From: Streptomyces sp. TP-A0874 | GTDB taxonomy: Bacteria; Actinomycetota; Actinomycetes; Streptomycetales; Streptomycetaceae | Direction: 5' to 3' | Assembly (NCBI RefSeq): GCF_001748085.1 | Contig: NZ_BBZK01000011.1 | Span: forward strand, 101,272 to 165,271 | DNA: 64,000 nucleotides | Shown here: positions 16,478-25,007 of the stretch, piece by piece | How the letters are laid out: every line of letters begins with the position of its first letter | How positions within the stretch are numbered: the first letter of the stretch is position 1 | Position numbers and translations under genes: made by a program | The notes under the pieces: model-generated | What the model was told of the DNA's origin: nothing | The model's input: the letters and a program-made list of their open reading frames with translations, nothing else | The model's database searches: none

Positions 16478-17584
16478 TCAGGGCGACGCGGAGTCCTGAA
16501 CGTCGACGCCGTGGGCGCGTAGGTAGCCGAGCGGATCGATGTCGGACCCGTAGTGGGGTCCGGTACGGACCTCGAAGTGCAGATGCGGACCGGTGCTGTT
16601 CCCGGTGGAGCCGGAGCGGGCCACCTGCTGCCCGGCCGCCACGGACTGCCCCGCGCGGACGGACAGCTGCGACAGATGGGCGTACTGGCTGTACCGGCCG
16701 TCGGGATGCCGGATGACCACCTCGTAGCCGTAGGCCCCGGCCCAGCCGGCGGAGACGACCGTGCCGGCGGTGACCGCCTTCACCGAGGTCCCCAGGCGCA
16801 CCGGGAAGTCCACGCCGGTGTGGTGGCCGCTGGACCAACTGCCCCCGGCCGCCCGGTAGGCGGTGCTCGGTGCCACACCGCGGACCGGTGCGGTGAACCC
16901 CGCGGAGGCAGGTCGCTTCCGGTCGTTCCCCGGCTTGGCGGCCGGCTCCGACTTCGGGGCGGCCCTGGCAGGGGCTTCCGCCTTGGGCGAGGCCTCAGAC
17001 CGGGGCTCCTCCTTCTTGTCCCCCGCCGGGCGGTCGATCTTCTTCGACGCCCCGGGCCGGTCGGCCTTCTTCGGTGGGGAGTCCCGGTCGGTGGACGGGG
17101 CCGGGCTGGCCGCCGCCTCAGGCAGCGCGAGGCGCTGTCCGGGGAAGATCAGGTCCGGATCGGCACCGACCACCTGCCGGTTGGCGCGGTAGAGGCTGGG
17201 CCAGCCGCCCTCCACGGTCTGCCGCTCGGCGATCGCGGAGAGGCTGTCGCCGCCGACCACCACGTACGACGCTCGGGTGCCCACGTGGGCCGAGGGCGGT
17301 GTGGTGACGTCAGTGGCGGCGGATCGCGGTGCCGCCTTCCCGTTCGACTCCGCGGCCGGCTGCGGCGCCTTTCCGGGGGACGCCTCCCTGTCGTCCACCG
17401 AGGGCTCCGGGTGCTGTCCGCCCCCGGTCTGCCGGGCCTCGTCCCGGGTGTCCGCCGAGGCCGACCCGGCACCGGCCACACCCACCAGTGGGAGGGCGAG
17501 CCCGGCGCCGCCGGCGGTGACGGCGAGGGATGCCTGTCCGACCCGGTTGGGTTGGTACCGGCGATGGCGTCCACGTCCGGACAT
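16478..17584 (-). CDS. Secreted LysM and M23 peptidoglycan endopeptidase
   Basis: A 368-residue exported protein. Residues 1-45 are a signal region (Arg-rich start, hydrophobic LAVTAGGAGLALPLVGVAG, then SASA). A LysM domain is at about 107-155 (VVGGDSLSAIAERQTVEGGW, then LIFPGQRLALP). A long Lys/Pro/Ala linker spans about 160-235. An M23 domain is at about 255-360 with HTGVDFPVRLGTSVKAV, AHLSQLSV and GNSTGPHLHFEV, giving the HxxxD and HxH zinc ligands. It should bind wall glycan and cut peptide cross-links during growth or germination. No ydaO-type leader is visible upstream, in contrast to its paralogue at 18031-19242. Confidence 0.9.
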   Translation of the reverse strand: MSGRGRHRRYQPNRVGQASLAVTAGGAGLALPLVGVAGAGSASADTRDEARQTGGGQHPEPSVDDREASPGKAPQPAAESNGKAAPRSAATDVTTPPSAHVGTRASYVVVGGDSLSAIAERQTVEGGWPSLYRANRQVVGADPDLIFPGQRLALPEAAASPAPSTDRDSPPKKADRPGASKKIDRPAGDKKEEPRSEASPKAEAPARAAPKSEPAAKPGNDRKRPASAGFTAPVRGVAPSTAYRAAGGSWSSGHHTGVDFPVRLGTSVKAVTAGTVVSAGWAGAYGYEVVIRHPDGRYSQYAHLSQLSVRAGQSVAAGQQVARSGSTGNSTGPHLHFEVRTGPHYGSDIDPLGYLRAHGVDVQDSASP

Positions 17585-18030
17585 GGCACCTTCCTCTCCC
17601 GTGGCGTGCGCCGGGAAGCCGGTTCACGCCAGTGCTGCCGCGGAAAGTGCCCGCGGTGAGGTGTCGGCGGGCGTTCAAAGGCTAGGGACCCGGTTCCATA
17701 CCGGCAAGAGCACATACGGGGGAAGAACCGGAACGAAACGGTCCGGGATCCCCTCCGGCGACGGCACCGGATCAAGGGGTCGACCGCCGCTCACCGCCCA
17801 GCGTCCGCCGACCGTCGACGGGGGCGGACCGCACTTCCGGACTCCCCGAACCGCGGGGCACCGAGGCGCTGTGACGCTTGCCGGCCGGTCGCGGGCCCCA
17901 CCCCTTTCAGGTGCTGTCATCACGGCGGTTCCCGCCCGTGGAACGACGAGTGCCCGTCCCCGGTTCTTCCCCGGGGACGGGCACTCGTCCTGGCAGACGG
18001 GCCAGCGGTGCGGCCCGAAAGGCGCCGGAC
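17585..18030. other. Intergenic region with strong terminator
   Basis: 446 bp between two minus-strand M23 genes. It contains the 19-bp hairpin at 17945-17989. The remainder carries the promoter and leader of the gene at 16478-17584. I looked for the conserved ydaO blocks in that leader and did not find them. Confidence 0.5.
17945..17989 (-). terminator. Strong terminator after the Rpf-LysM-M23 gene
   Basis: A perfect 19-bp stem (17945-17963 with 17971-17989) and a TTCTTCC loop, 41 bases past the minus-strand stop at 18031. Confidence 0.85.
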
Positions 18031-19242
18031 TCAGAGGTTGACGCCGTGCTCCCGCAGGTAGGCGACGGGGTCGATGTCGGAGCCGTAGTCGGGGCCGGTG
18101 CGGATCTCGAAGTGCAGGTGCGGACCGGTGCTGTTGCCGGTGGAACCGGACAGCCCGATCTGCTGGCCGCCCTCGACGCTCTGGCCGACCTGGACCGACA
18201 GCTGCGAGAGGTGGGCGTACTGGCTGTACTTGCCGTCCGCGTGACGGATCACGACCTGGTTGCCGTAGGCACCACCGTCACCGGCGGCCACGACCTCACC
18301 GGCCGCGATGGACTTCACCGGGGTCCCACTGGCGGCCCGGAAGTCCACACCGGTGTGGTAACCGCTGGACCAGCTGCCGCCGCTCTGGTGGTAGGGGGTG
18401 CCGATACCGGCGTCCACCGGGGAGGTGTAGCCGGAGGTGTTGGAGGCCGTCTGCTCGGCGGCCTTGGGCTCGGCCTTCTGCTCCGCCTTGGGCTCGGCCT
18501 TCTTCTCAGCCTTGGGAGCGTCGGAGGTCTTGGTGGCGGCCGCCTGCCCCCGGGCGGTCAGGGAGAGCTTCTGGCCGGGGTAGATGAGGTCCGGGTCCTC
18601 GCCGACCACGGCGCTGTTGGCCTTGTAGAGCGTGGGCCAGCCACCCTTGACACCCTCCGCCTTGGCGATCTTGAACAGGGTGTCGCCGCTGACGACGGTG
18701 TAGTCCCCCTCCTTGCCCGCCGGGGCCTGGGCCTCGGCCTTCGACTCGGAGTCCTTCTTCTCGACCGCCTTGGGCTCGGACTTGGGCTCGGACTTGGGCT
18801 GGGCCTTCGCCTCAGCCTTGGGCTCGGTCTTCTGCTCCCCGTCCGGGTTGACCTGCGGAGCCGCGCCGCCCCGGGTGAGCCCGGCCTTGACCGAGCAGAG
18901 CGGCCAGGCGCCGGGGCCCTGCCCCTCGAGCACCTTCTCGGCCACCGCGATCTGCTGGTCCTTGGTGGCGAGGTCCGCCCGAGGCGCGTACTGGGTGCCC
19001 CCGAAGGCCTGCCAGGTGGACTGCGTGAACTGCAGACCTCCGTAGAAGCCGTTGCCGTTGTTGATGCTCCAGTCGCCGCTGCTCTCGCACTCGGCGACCT
19101 TGTCCCAGGTGTCCACCGAGGCGGCACTGGCGCTGGTCGCGCCGACGAGCGGCAGGGCGAAGCCCGCGCCGCCCACGGCGACAGCCAGACCGGTGAGGGA
19201 TATGCGCTTCTTACGAGGACGGCGATGACGTCCGCGAGACAT
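18031..19242 (-). CDS. Secreted resuscitation-promoting factor-like transglycosylase with LysM and M23 domains
   Basis: A 403-residue tri-domain wall enzyme. Signal region residues 1-41 (SLTGLAVAVGGAGFALPLVG, then SASAAS). An Rpf/transglycosylase-like domain at about 42-118 begins WDKVAECESSGDWSINNGNG with the catalytic Glu in AECESSGDW, and ends at GAWPLCS. LysM is at about 180-228 (YTVVSGDTLFKIAKAEGVKG, then LIYPGQKLSL). M23 is at about 293-400 (HTGVDFRAASGTPVKSI, AHLSQLSV, GPHLHFEIR). It combines glycan cleavage and peptide cleavage in one protein, as expected for spore germination and hyphal growth. The leader RNA at 19258-19425 is a c-di-AMP riboswitch, tying expression to that nucleotide. 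Confidence 0.93.
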   Translation of the reverse strand: MSRGRHRRPRKKRISLTGLAVAVGGAGFALPLVGATSASAASVDTWDKVAECESSGDWSINNGNGFYGGLQFTQSTWQAFGGTQYAPRADLATKDQQIAVAEKVLEGQGPGAWPLCSVKAGLTRGGAAPQVNPDGEQKTEPKAEAKAQPKSEPKSEPKAVEKKDSESKAEAQAPAGKEGDYTVVSGDTLFKIAKAEGVKGGWPTLYKANSAVVGEDPDLIYPGQKLSLTARGQAAATKTSDAPKAEKKAEPKAEQKAEPKAAEQTASNTSGYTSPVDAGIGTPYHQSGGSWSSGYHTGVDFRAASGTPVKSIAAGEVVAAGDGGAYGNQVVIRHADGKYSQYAHLSQLSVQVGQSVEGGQQIGLSGSTGNSTGPHLHFEIRTGPDYGSDIDPVAYLREHGVNL

Positions 19243-19257
19243 AGGATGCTTCCTCTC

Positions 19258-19425
19258 CTACGCCTGCGAGGTGAGCTGTCGGGTTCGGGCTGGAGTTGCC
19301 CGGCCGCTGTCGCGGCTTCACCCCAAGCCGTGCACGCGAGTTCGCATGTACGGCACTTACCTGGGTCCCCCGCTCCTGCCGTGTGCGTAGTCAGTTGCTC
19401 CCAGCCGGCGGCAGGATTAGGCGCT
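19258..19425 (-). ncRNA. c-di-AMP (ydaO/yuaA-type) riboswitch
   Basis: The minus-strand leader of the Rpf-LysM-M23 gene contains the conserved streptomycete ydaO blocks in order: CTAATCCTGCCGCC, then GGGAGCAACTGACTACGC, GACCCAGGTAAGTGCC, CGGCTTGGGGTGAAGCCGC, CCGGGCAACTCCAGCCCGA, and ACAGCTCACCTCGCAGGCGT. This order and wording match the c-di-AMP riboswitch known upstream of rpfA and related wall hydrolases in S. coelicolor. In those genes ligand binding lowers expression. The element ends only about 15 bases from the ATG, so control could be by premature termination or by masking the ribosome-binding site. Confidence 0.92.
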
Positions 19426-19739
19426 CCGGCGGATGGACGGCCGCCCACTGGTTTCGGCGGCAGCGCAAAAGCTAGACGGATGCATTTCCAAAGAGCAAGA
19501 AAGTCGTCAGAGCCCGCCGGACACCGGTCACGATACGGAGCGGATCTCTGCCGATATGCGACCAGATTGCTCACTCACTGCCTTTGGGTGAATGCACACA
19601 GTCAATGAAGTGCGGATCCGGGGCCTGGCGAGTGCGCTTCGTCACCGAAACCACCAGAGGGTGTGAGACGCGTCACCACTGTCCGATTAGAAACTTTTGC
19701 GGCTTGTCAACAGGGCCGGCTGGCGCCAGCCGCCCCCGT
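19426..19739. other. Intergenic region: promoter of riboswitch gene and palindrome
   Basis: 314 bp, unusually A/T-rich for this genome between 19440 and 19620. It contains a vegetative-like promoter for the riboswitch transcript (listed separately) and a perfect 16-bp palindrome at 19717-19732 just past the MreB-like gene end. No gene seen. Confidence 0.5.
19469..19498 (-). promoter_or_regulatory. Putative housekeeping promoter for the riboswitch transcript
   Basis: On the minus strand TTGCTC (19493-19498) and TAGCTT (19469-19474) are 18 bases apart, close to the HrdB consensus TTGACA/TAGPuPuT. Transcription would begin about 35-40 bases before the riboswitch core. Confidence 0.5.
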
Positions 19740-20774
19740 TCACAGGGCGGAGAGCATCTGCTGCCGCTCGCCGGGCGCGAAATCGGTGAGCCACCGCGTC
19801 GCCCCGTCGGCCACCGAGGTGCGGGGGGACACCGCGTGGTGCACCACCATCTCCACCGCCTTCCCCAACCGTTCCGGAAGACCGTTCAGCAGGGATCCTC
19901 CCCCGGTCAGCACCAGTCCCCGGGCCGTGATGTCGTCGACGACGGCGGTCGGGCAGCGCCCGAGGACGAGGCTCACCGCGGCGGCGATGGACTCGATCTC
20001 CGGTTCGACGACGCTCCGCAGCTCGGAGGGGGTCAACAAGGCGGTTTTCGGCAGGTCGGTGACCCGGTCGCGGCCTCCGACGCGCAGTCGCTGCTCACCG
20101 TCGGCGCCCTTCGCCGCCCGGCTGAGGGCCACCTTGGCTGCTTTGGCGGCCTCCGGGCTGAGCGCCACGGAGTGCTCGCGCAGCAGGTGGCGGCCGAGCG
20201 TGGCGCTGAAGGCGTCCCCGGCGGCGTTGGTGGACTCGGTCGCCAGCACGGTGCCGAAGGCGAGGGCGGCCACCTCGGTCGTGCCGGCACCGATGTCCAC
20301 CACCAGGCTGCCCGTCGTCTCCCGCACGGGCAGCCCCGCGCCGATGGCGGCCAGTGCTCCCTTGGGCAACAGGTGCACCGCTCGGGCGCCGGCCTGCGCC
20401 AACGACTCCTCGGCGGCCCGGCGCTGCACGGGTGTGGCGCGGGCGGGGACGCCCATCACCACCCGGGGCGCCATCCAGGCCCGCCGAATCCGCCGGCGGC
20501 CCCCGCCCATGGCATACCAGAGCAACCGGGTGGCCGCGTCGAAGTGGGTGATCACCCCGCGGCTGACCGGGGCGATCGCCTCGATGGCCGGCGGGGTCCG
20601 CCCCACCATCCGTAGTGCGTGGTCGCCGATCGCCACGACCTTGTGGTTCGAGGTGTCCACGGCGATCGCCGAGGCGCCTTCGAACAGCAGTTTCTCCGTC
20701 CCTCTCACCCGAGTGCGAGAGGTGCCGAGATCGACCGCGAGAAGTGATCCGCCCGGAGACGGAGACCAAGGCAT
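19740..20774 (-). CDS. MreB-like actin-fold protein
   Basis: 344 residues of the HSP70/actin ATPase fold. Phosphate-1 loop LLAVDLGTSRTRV (about residues 11-23), VVMGVPARATPVQRRAAEESLAQAGA, phosphate-2 loop LVVDIGAGTTEVAALAFG (about 156-173), and the adenosine motif GLVLTGGGSLLNGLPERL (about 290-307). Streptomycetes have MreB, Mbl and a third MreB-like protein; this gene has no mreC/mreD/pbp neighbours, so it is likely one of the solitary paralogues concerned with the spore wall or an accessory role. The ATG at 20774 has AAAGGTAGGG 8-10 bases upstream. Which paralogue it is needs a tree. Confidence 0.85.
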   Translation of the reverse strand: MPWSPSPGGSLLAVDLGTSRTRVRGTEKLLFEGASAIAVDTSNHKVVAIGDHALRMVGRTPPAIEAIAPVSRGVITHFDAATRLLWYAMGGGRRRIRRAWMAPRVVMGVPARATPVQRRAAEESLAQAGARAVHLLPKGALAAIGAGLPVRETTGSLVVDIGAGTTEVAALAFGTVLATESTNAAGDAFSATLGRHLLREHSVALSPEAAKAAKVALSRAAKGADGEQRLRVGGRDRVTDLPKTALLTPSELRSVVEPEIESIAAAVSLVLGRCPTAVVDDITARGLVLTGGGSLLNGLPERLGKAVEMVVHHAVSPRTSVADGATRWLTDFAPGERQQMLSAL

Positions 20775-20879
20775 GAGCAGCCCTACCTTTCGCCGTGAGC
20801 CCCGGCTCTCCAGCCTCACGGCTCAGCCGTCGGGGACCGGCTCGCCACTCTGTGCCTCCCTCGAAAGAGTGTGGCGATC

Positions 20880-20917
20880 CAGCCGCGCGGACGGCAGGAC
20901 GGCCATCCGCGCGGCTG
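20880..20917 (-). terminator. Terminator after 6-phosphogluconate dehydrogenase gene
   Basis: A perfect 12-bp inverted repeat (20880-20891 with 20906-20917) six bases beyond the stop codon of the minus-strand gnd gene. Confidence 0.6.
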
Positions 20918-20922
20918 ATGGT

Positions 20923-22365
20923 TCAGTCGGTCCGCTGCTCCGTGCGGTCACCGCTCCAGAGTGTGTGGAAACTGCCCTCCCGGTCGGTACGACGGTAGGT
21001 GTGGGCCCCGAAGTAGTCCCGCTGCCCCTGGGTCAGCGCTGCGGGCAGGCGTTCGGCGCGGAGCGCGTCGTAGTAGGCGAGCGCGGCCGAGAAGCCGGGG
21101 GTGGGGATGCCGTGGGCGACAGCCGTGCCCACCACGGTGCGCCAGGCCTCCTGGGCGGCGCCGAGTTCGGCGGCGAACTCCGGGTCGGCGAGGAGAGTGG
21201 GGAGCCCCGGATCGGCGGCGAAGGCTGCCCGGATCCGGTCCAGGAAGGCGGCTCGGATGATGCAGCCGCCGCGCCAGATGGCGGCGACGGCTCCGAGGTC
21301 GATGTCCCATCCGTACTCCTGGCCGGCCGAGCTGATCATGTTCCAGCCCTGGGCGTAGGAGACCACCTTGGAGGCGTAGAGGGCCTGTTCGACCTGGGCG
21401 GCGAAGCGCTCGGCCGCCTCCGGGCCGAGCGAGCCGGCGGCCGGGCCGGGCAGGCCGTGGGCCGCCGCCCGCAGGTCGGCGTGGCCGGAGACGGCGCGGG
21501 CGAAGACGGCTTCGGCGATCCCGGAGACGGGCACCCCGAGGTCGAGCGCGGTCTGCACGGTCCAACGCCCGGTGCCCTTCTGCTCGGCGCGGTCGGCCAC
21601 GACGTCCACGAACGGCCGTCCCGTCTCGGCGTCGGTGTGGGCCAGGACCTCGGCCGTGATCTCGATCAGGTACGAGTCCAGGCGCCCGGTGTTCCAGCCG
21701 CGGAAGATCTCGGCCACCCGGCCCGGGTCGTAGCCGGCGACACCGCGCAGCAGGTCGTACGCCTCGGCGATGAGCTGCATGTCGGCGTACTCGATGCCGT
21801 TGTGCACCATCTTCACGAAGTGCCCGGCGCCGTCCGCACCGATGTGGGTGCAGCAGGGGGCGCCGTCCTCGGCCTTGGCGGCGATGTCCTCCAGCAGCGG
21901 GCCGAGCGCGGCGTAGGACTCGGCCGATCCGCCGGGCATGATGCTCGGCCCGTGGAGCGCCCCCTCCTCACCGCCGGAGATCCCGGTGCCGACAAAGTGG
22001 ATCTGCTGCTGCCGGAGCGCCGCCTCGCGCCGGCGGGTGTCCTCGAAGTGCGCGTTGCCGCCGTCGATGATCATGTCGCCGGGCTCCAGCAGCGGTGCGA
22101 ACTCCTCGATCACCGCGTCGGTGGGAGCACCCGCCTTGACCATGACCACCAGCCGGCGGGGCCGCTCCAGGGAGGCGACGAACTCCTCGGCGCTCTCGGC
22201 GGGTACGAACGTCCCCTCGTGTCCGAACTCCTCGACCAGCGACCTCGTCCGGGCGGCCGTCCGGTTGTGGACGGCGACGGTGTGCCCGTGCCGCGCGAAG
22301 TTCCGCGCCAGGTTTCGTCCCATCACCGCGAGGCCGGTGACCCCGATCTGCGCCATTGTGCCCAT
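20923..22365 (-). CDS. gnd: 6-phosphogluconate dehydrogenase, decarboxylating
   Basis: 480 residues, full length for the long (dimeric) form. The N-terminal Rossmann motif is IGVTGLAVMGRNLARNFARHGHTVAVHNRT, with NRT favouring NADP+. The 6-phosphogluconate site is GTGISGGEEGALHGPSIMPGG (about residues 126-146), followed by the catalytic Lys/Asn block GHFVKMVHNGIEYADMQLIAE. The C-terminal domain has NMISSAGQEYGWDIDLG, IWRGGCIIRA and a terminal HTLWSGDRTEQ. It converts 6-phosphogluconate to ribulose-5-phosphate, CO2 and NADPH. It follows the phosphoketolase gene by only 33 bp, so they are probably co-transcribed. The ATG at 22365 or the third codon (22356) could be the start. Confidence 0.95.
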   Translation of the reverse strand: MGTMAQIGVTGLAVMGRNLARNFARHGHTVAVHNRTAARTRSLVEEFGHEGTFVPAESAEEFVASLERPRRLVVMVKAGAPTDAVIEEFAPLLEPGDMIIDGGNAHFEDTRRREAALRQQQIHFVGTGISGGEEGALHGPSIMPGGSAESYAALGPLLEDIAAKAEDGAPCCTHIGADGAGHFVKMVHNGIEYADMQLIAEAYDLLRGVAGYDPGRVAEIFRGWNTGRLDSYLIEITAEVLAHTDAETGRPFVDVVADRAEQKGTGRWTVQTALDLGVPVSGIAEAVFARAVSGHADLRAAAHGLPGPAAGSLGPEAAERFAAQVEQALYASKVVSYAQGWNMISSAGQEYGWDIDLGAVAAIWRGGCIIRAAFLDRIRAAFAADPGLPTLLADPEFAAELGAAQEAWRTVVGTAVAHGIPTPGFSAALAYYDALRAERLPAALTQGQRDYFGAHTYRRTDREGSFHTLWSGDRTEQRTD

Positions 22366-22398
22366 GTGTTCGACTCCAGGATTCGGTTGGATCGGGCT

Positions 22399-24768
22399 TC
22401 AACTCCAGGACCACTCGCGGATCTCCGGCATGTCCTCACCGTGCTTCCGGATGTACGCCCGGTGCTCGTTGCGCTTGTCCTTCATCTGCTGCCGGACCCC
22501 GATGGCCCTGAGTGCCAATCCTGGCACCCGGTCGATGGTGTCCATCACCAGCCTGAAGCGGTCCATGTCGTTGAGCACCACCATGTCGAACGGGGTGGTG
22601 GTGGTTCCCTGTTCCTTGTAGCCGCGGACATGGAGGTTGTCGTGCCCGGTACGGCGGTAGGTGAGCCGGTGGATCAGCCAGGGATAGCCGTGGTAGGCGA
22701 AGATGACCGGCTTGTCGGCGGTGAAGACGGCGTCGAAGCCGCGGTCGTTGAGCCCGTCGGGGTGCGCGGTGTCGGGCAGCAGCCGCATCAGGTTGACGAC
22801 GTTGACGACCCGGACGGCCAGTTCCGGGAGGTGCTGCCGGAGCAGGGCGGCCGCGGCCATGGTCTCCTGCGTCGGCACGTCCCCGGCGGCGGCCAGTACG
22901 ACGTCCGGCTCCCGGTCGGTGCGGTTGCCCGCCCACTCCCAGACGCTGATGCCGCGGTCTACGTGGTGGACCGCGTCCCGCATGGCGAGCCAGTCGAAGC
23001 ACGGCTGCTTGCCCGCCGCCACGATGTTGATCAGGTCCCGGGAGTCCAGGGTCCGGCCCGCCACGGCGAGCAGCGTGTTGGCGTCCGGCGGCAGGTAGAC
23101 CCGGATGGTCTCCGGGTCCTTGTTGACCATGTGGTCGATGAAGCCGGGGTCCTGGTGGGAGAAGCCGTTGTGGTCCTGCCGCCAGACGTGTGAGGTCAGC
23201 AGGTAGTTCAGGGAGGCGATGGGCATCCGCCAGGGCAGTCCTCTGGACACCTGGAGCCACTTGGTGTGCTGGTTCGCCATCGAGGTGACGATGTGGATGA
23301 AGGCCTCGTAGGAGGAGAACAGCCCGTGCCGCCCGGTCAGCAGGTAGCCCTCCAGCCAGCCCTGGCAGTTGTGCTCCGAGAGGACCTCCAGCACCCGCCC
23401 GTCCCGGCTGAGGTCCTCGTCCACCCCGAGGACCTCAGCCTGCCAGCCCTTTCCGGTGGCCTCGTAGACCCGCTGCAGCCGGTTGGAGGCGGTCTCGTCC
23501 GGGCCGAAGAGGCGGAAGTCGCGGCGGTCGGCGGTCCGCCGCATGAGGTCGCGGAGCAGGTCGCCGAGGACCTGGGTCGGCTCGTGCAGGGTGGCGCCGG
23601 GACGGGGCACGTCGACGGCGTAGTCGGCGGGGTCGGGCAGCGGTAGAGAGCGCACCAGCCGGCCGCCGTTGACGTGCGGGTTCGACCCCAGCCTGCGGTC
23701 CCCGGTCGGAACGTGCCGGAGTACCTCCGGGCGCGGGCGACCGGCGCGGTCGAAGAGTTCCTCCGGGCGGTAGGAGCGCAGCCACTCCTCCAGTTGCTCG
23801 AGGTGTTCGGGGTTCTCCCGCACCTCGGGTAGCGGCACCTGGTGGGCGCGCCAGGTGTTCTCGACCGGGCGTCCGTCGACGGTCTTCGGCCCGGTCCACC
23901 CCTTGGGTGTGCGCAGTACGATCATCGGCCACGCGGGGCGTTCGGTGATCCCCTCCTCCCGGGCGGCCCGTTGGTGCTCCGCGATGCGGTCCAGGCAGTG
24001 GTCGAGAGCCGCGGCGAGAGCGTGGTGCACCTCGGTCGGGTCGTCGCCCGTGACATGGACCGGATCATGGCCGTAACCGCGCAGCAGCTGGTCGAGTTCC
24101 GCCATCGGGATCCGGGCCAGCACCGCCGGATTGGCGATCTTGTAACCGTTGAGGTGGAGGATCGGCAGCACGGCGCCGTCGTGGACCGGGTCGAGGAACT
24201 TGTTGCCGTGCCACCCCGCGGCCAGCGGGCCGGTCTCGGCCTCACCGTCCCCGACGATCGCCGCGACGATCAGGTCGGGGTTGTCGAACGCCGCTCCGTA
24301 GGCGTGGCTGAGCGAGTAGCCCAGTTCGCCGCCCTCGTGGATGGACCCGGGTGTCTGCGGAGCCACATGGCTGGGCACGCCGCCGGGGAAGGAGAACTGC
24401 CGGAACAGCTGCGCCATGCCGACTCCGTCGCGCGGCACGTCCGGATAGGTCTCCGAGTAGCTTCCGTCCAGCCAGCAGCAGGCCAGGGTGGCCGGACCGC
24501 CGTGTCCGGGGCCGGTGATGTGGATGGCGTTGAGGTCGCGCGCCGAGATGACCCGGTTGAGGTGGGCGTAGATGAGGTTGAGTCCCGGTGTCGTCCCCCA
24601 GTGGCCCAGCAGCCGCGGTTTGATGTGCTCCGGGGTGAGCGGGCCCGCGGGCAGCGGGTTGCTCAGCAGGTAGATCTGAGCGGCGGCGAGGTAGTTGGCC
24701 GCCCGCCAGTAGCGGTCGATGGTGGAGAGGTCCTCGTCGCTCAGACCCGGTACCGAAGCCGTGGCCAT
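22399..24768 (-). CDS. xfp: Xylulose-5-phosphate/fructose-6-phosphate phosphoketolase
   Basis: 789 residues, the normal length for bacterial phosphoketolase. Family signatures are visible: LKPRLLGHWGTTPGLN-like text (KPRLLGHWGTTPGLNLIYAH), ITGPGHGGPA, EGGELGYSLSHAYGA (about residues 145-159), the TPP-binding GDGEAETGPLAAGWHGNKF, and C-terminal THVWRQDHNGFSHQDPGF-type text (TSHVWRQDHNGFSHQDPG). It uses TPP and phosphate to cleave xylulose-5-P (and often fructose-6-P) to acetyl-phosphate plus an aldose phosphate. The ATG at 24768 has AAGGG at proper distance; a TTG two codons upstream is less likely. It is upstream of gnd in one operon. Confidence 0.95.
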   Translation of the reverse strand: MATASVPGLSDEDLSTIDRYWRAANYLAAAQIYLLSNPLPAGPLTPEHIKPRLLGHWGTTPGLNLIYAHLNRVISARDLNAIHITGPGHGGPATLACCWLDGSYSETYPDVPRDGVGMAQLFRQFSFPGGVPSHVAPQTPGSIHEGGELGYSLSHAYGAAFDNPDLIVAAIVGDGEAETGPLAAGWHGNKFLDPVHDGAVLPILHLNGYKIANPAVLARIPMAELDQLLRGYGHDPVHVTGDDPTEVHHALAAALDHCLDRIAEHQRAAREEGITERPAWPMIVLRTPKGWTGPKTVDGRPVENTWRAHQVPLPEVRENPEHLEQLEEWLRSYRPEELFDRAGRPRPEVLRHVPTGDRRLGSNPHVNGGRLVRSLPLPDPADYAVDVPRPGATLHEPTQVLGDLLRDLMRRTADRRDFRLFGPDETASNRLQRVYEATGKGWQAEVLGVDEDLSRDGRVLEVLSEHNCQGWLEGYLLTGRHGLFSSYEAFIHIVTSMANQHTKWLQVSRGLPWRMPIASLNYLLTSHVWRQDHNGFSHQDPGFIDHMVNKDPETIRVYLPPDANTLLAVAGRTLDSRDLINIVAAGKQPCFDWLAMRDAVHHVDRGISVWEWAGNRTDREPDVVLAAAGDVPTQETMAAAALLRQHLPELAVRVVNVVNLMRLLPDTAHPDGLNDRGFDAVFTADKPVIFAYHGYPWLIHRLTYRRTGHDNLHVRGYKEQGTTTTPFDMVVLNDMDRFRLVMDTIDRVPGLALRAIGVRQQMKDKRNEHRAYIRKHGEDMPEIREWSWS

Positions 24769-25007
24769 GCTCAACGCCCTTCGCTCGCTGACGTGCCCCT
24801 GCCGTTCCTCATCGCAGGGAAGGCTGTCGATTCGCTCGATTATCTGCTATTCGATGCGTTATTCCCGGATTTGCCGGCGGCGCGCTGCCCGACCCCACAG
24901 CCGTCCTCCGGACCGGGAGGCGGCCGCGCGCCGCCACCCGCGCGGGGACGCGGGGACCGCCGGACGAGGAGGACGGTCCCGGGGCCGCGTCAGGCGGCCG
25001 GCACGGT

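Noticed and set aside
19663..23193. A 1176-codon plus-strand open frame
   Set aside because: It is antisense to mreB-like, gnd and xfp, which have unmistakable family motifs; long antisense frames are expected at this G+C content.
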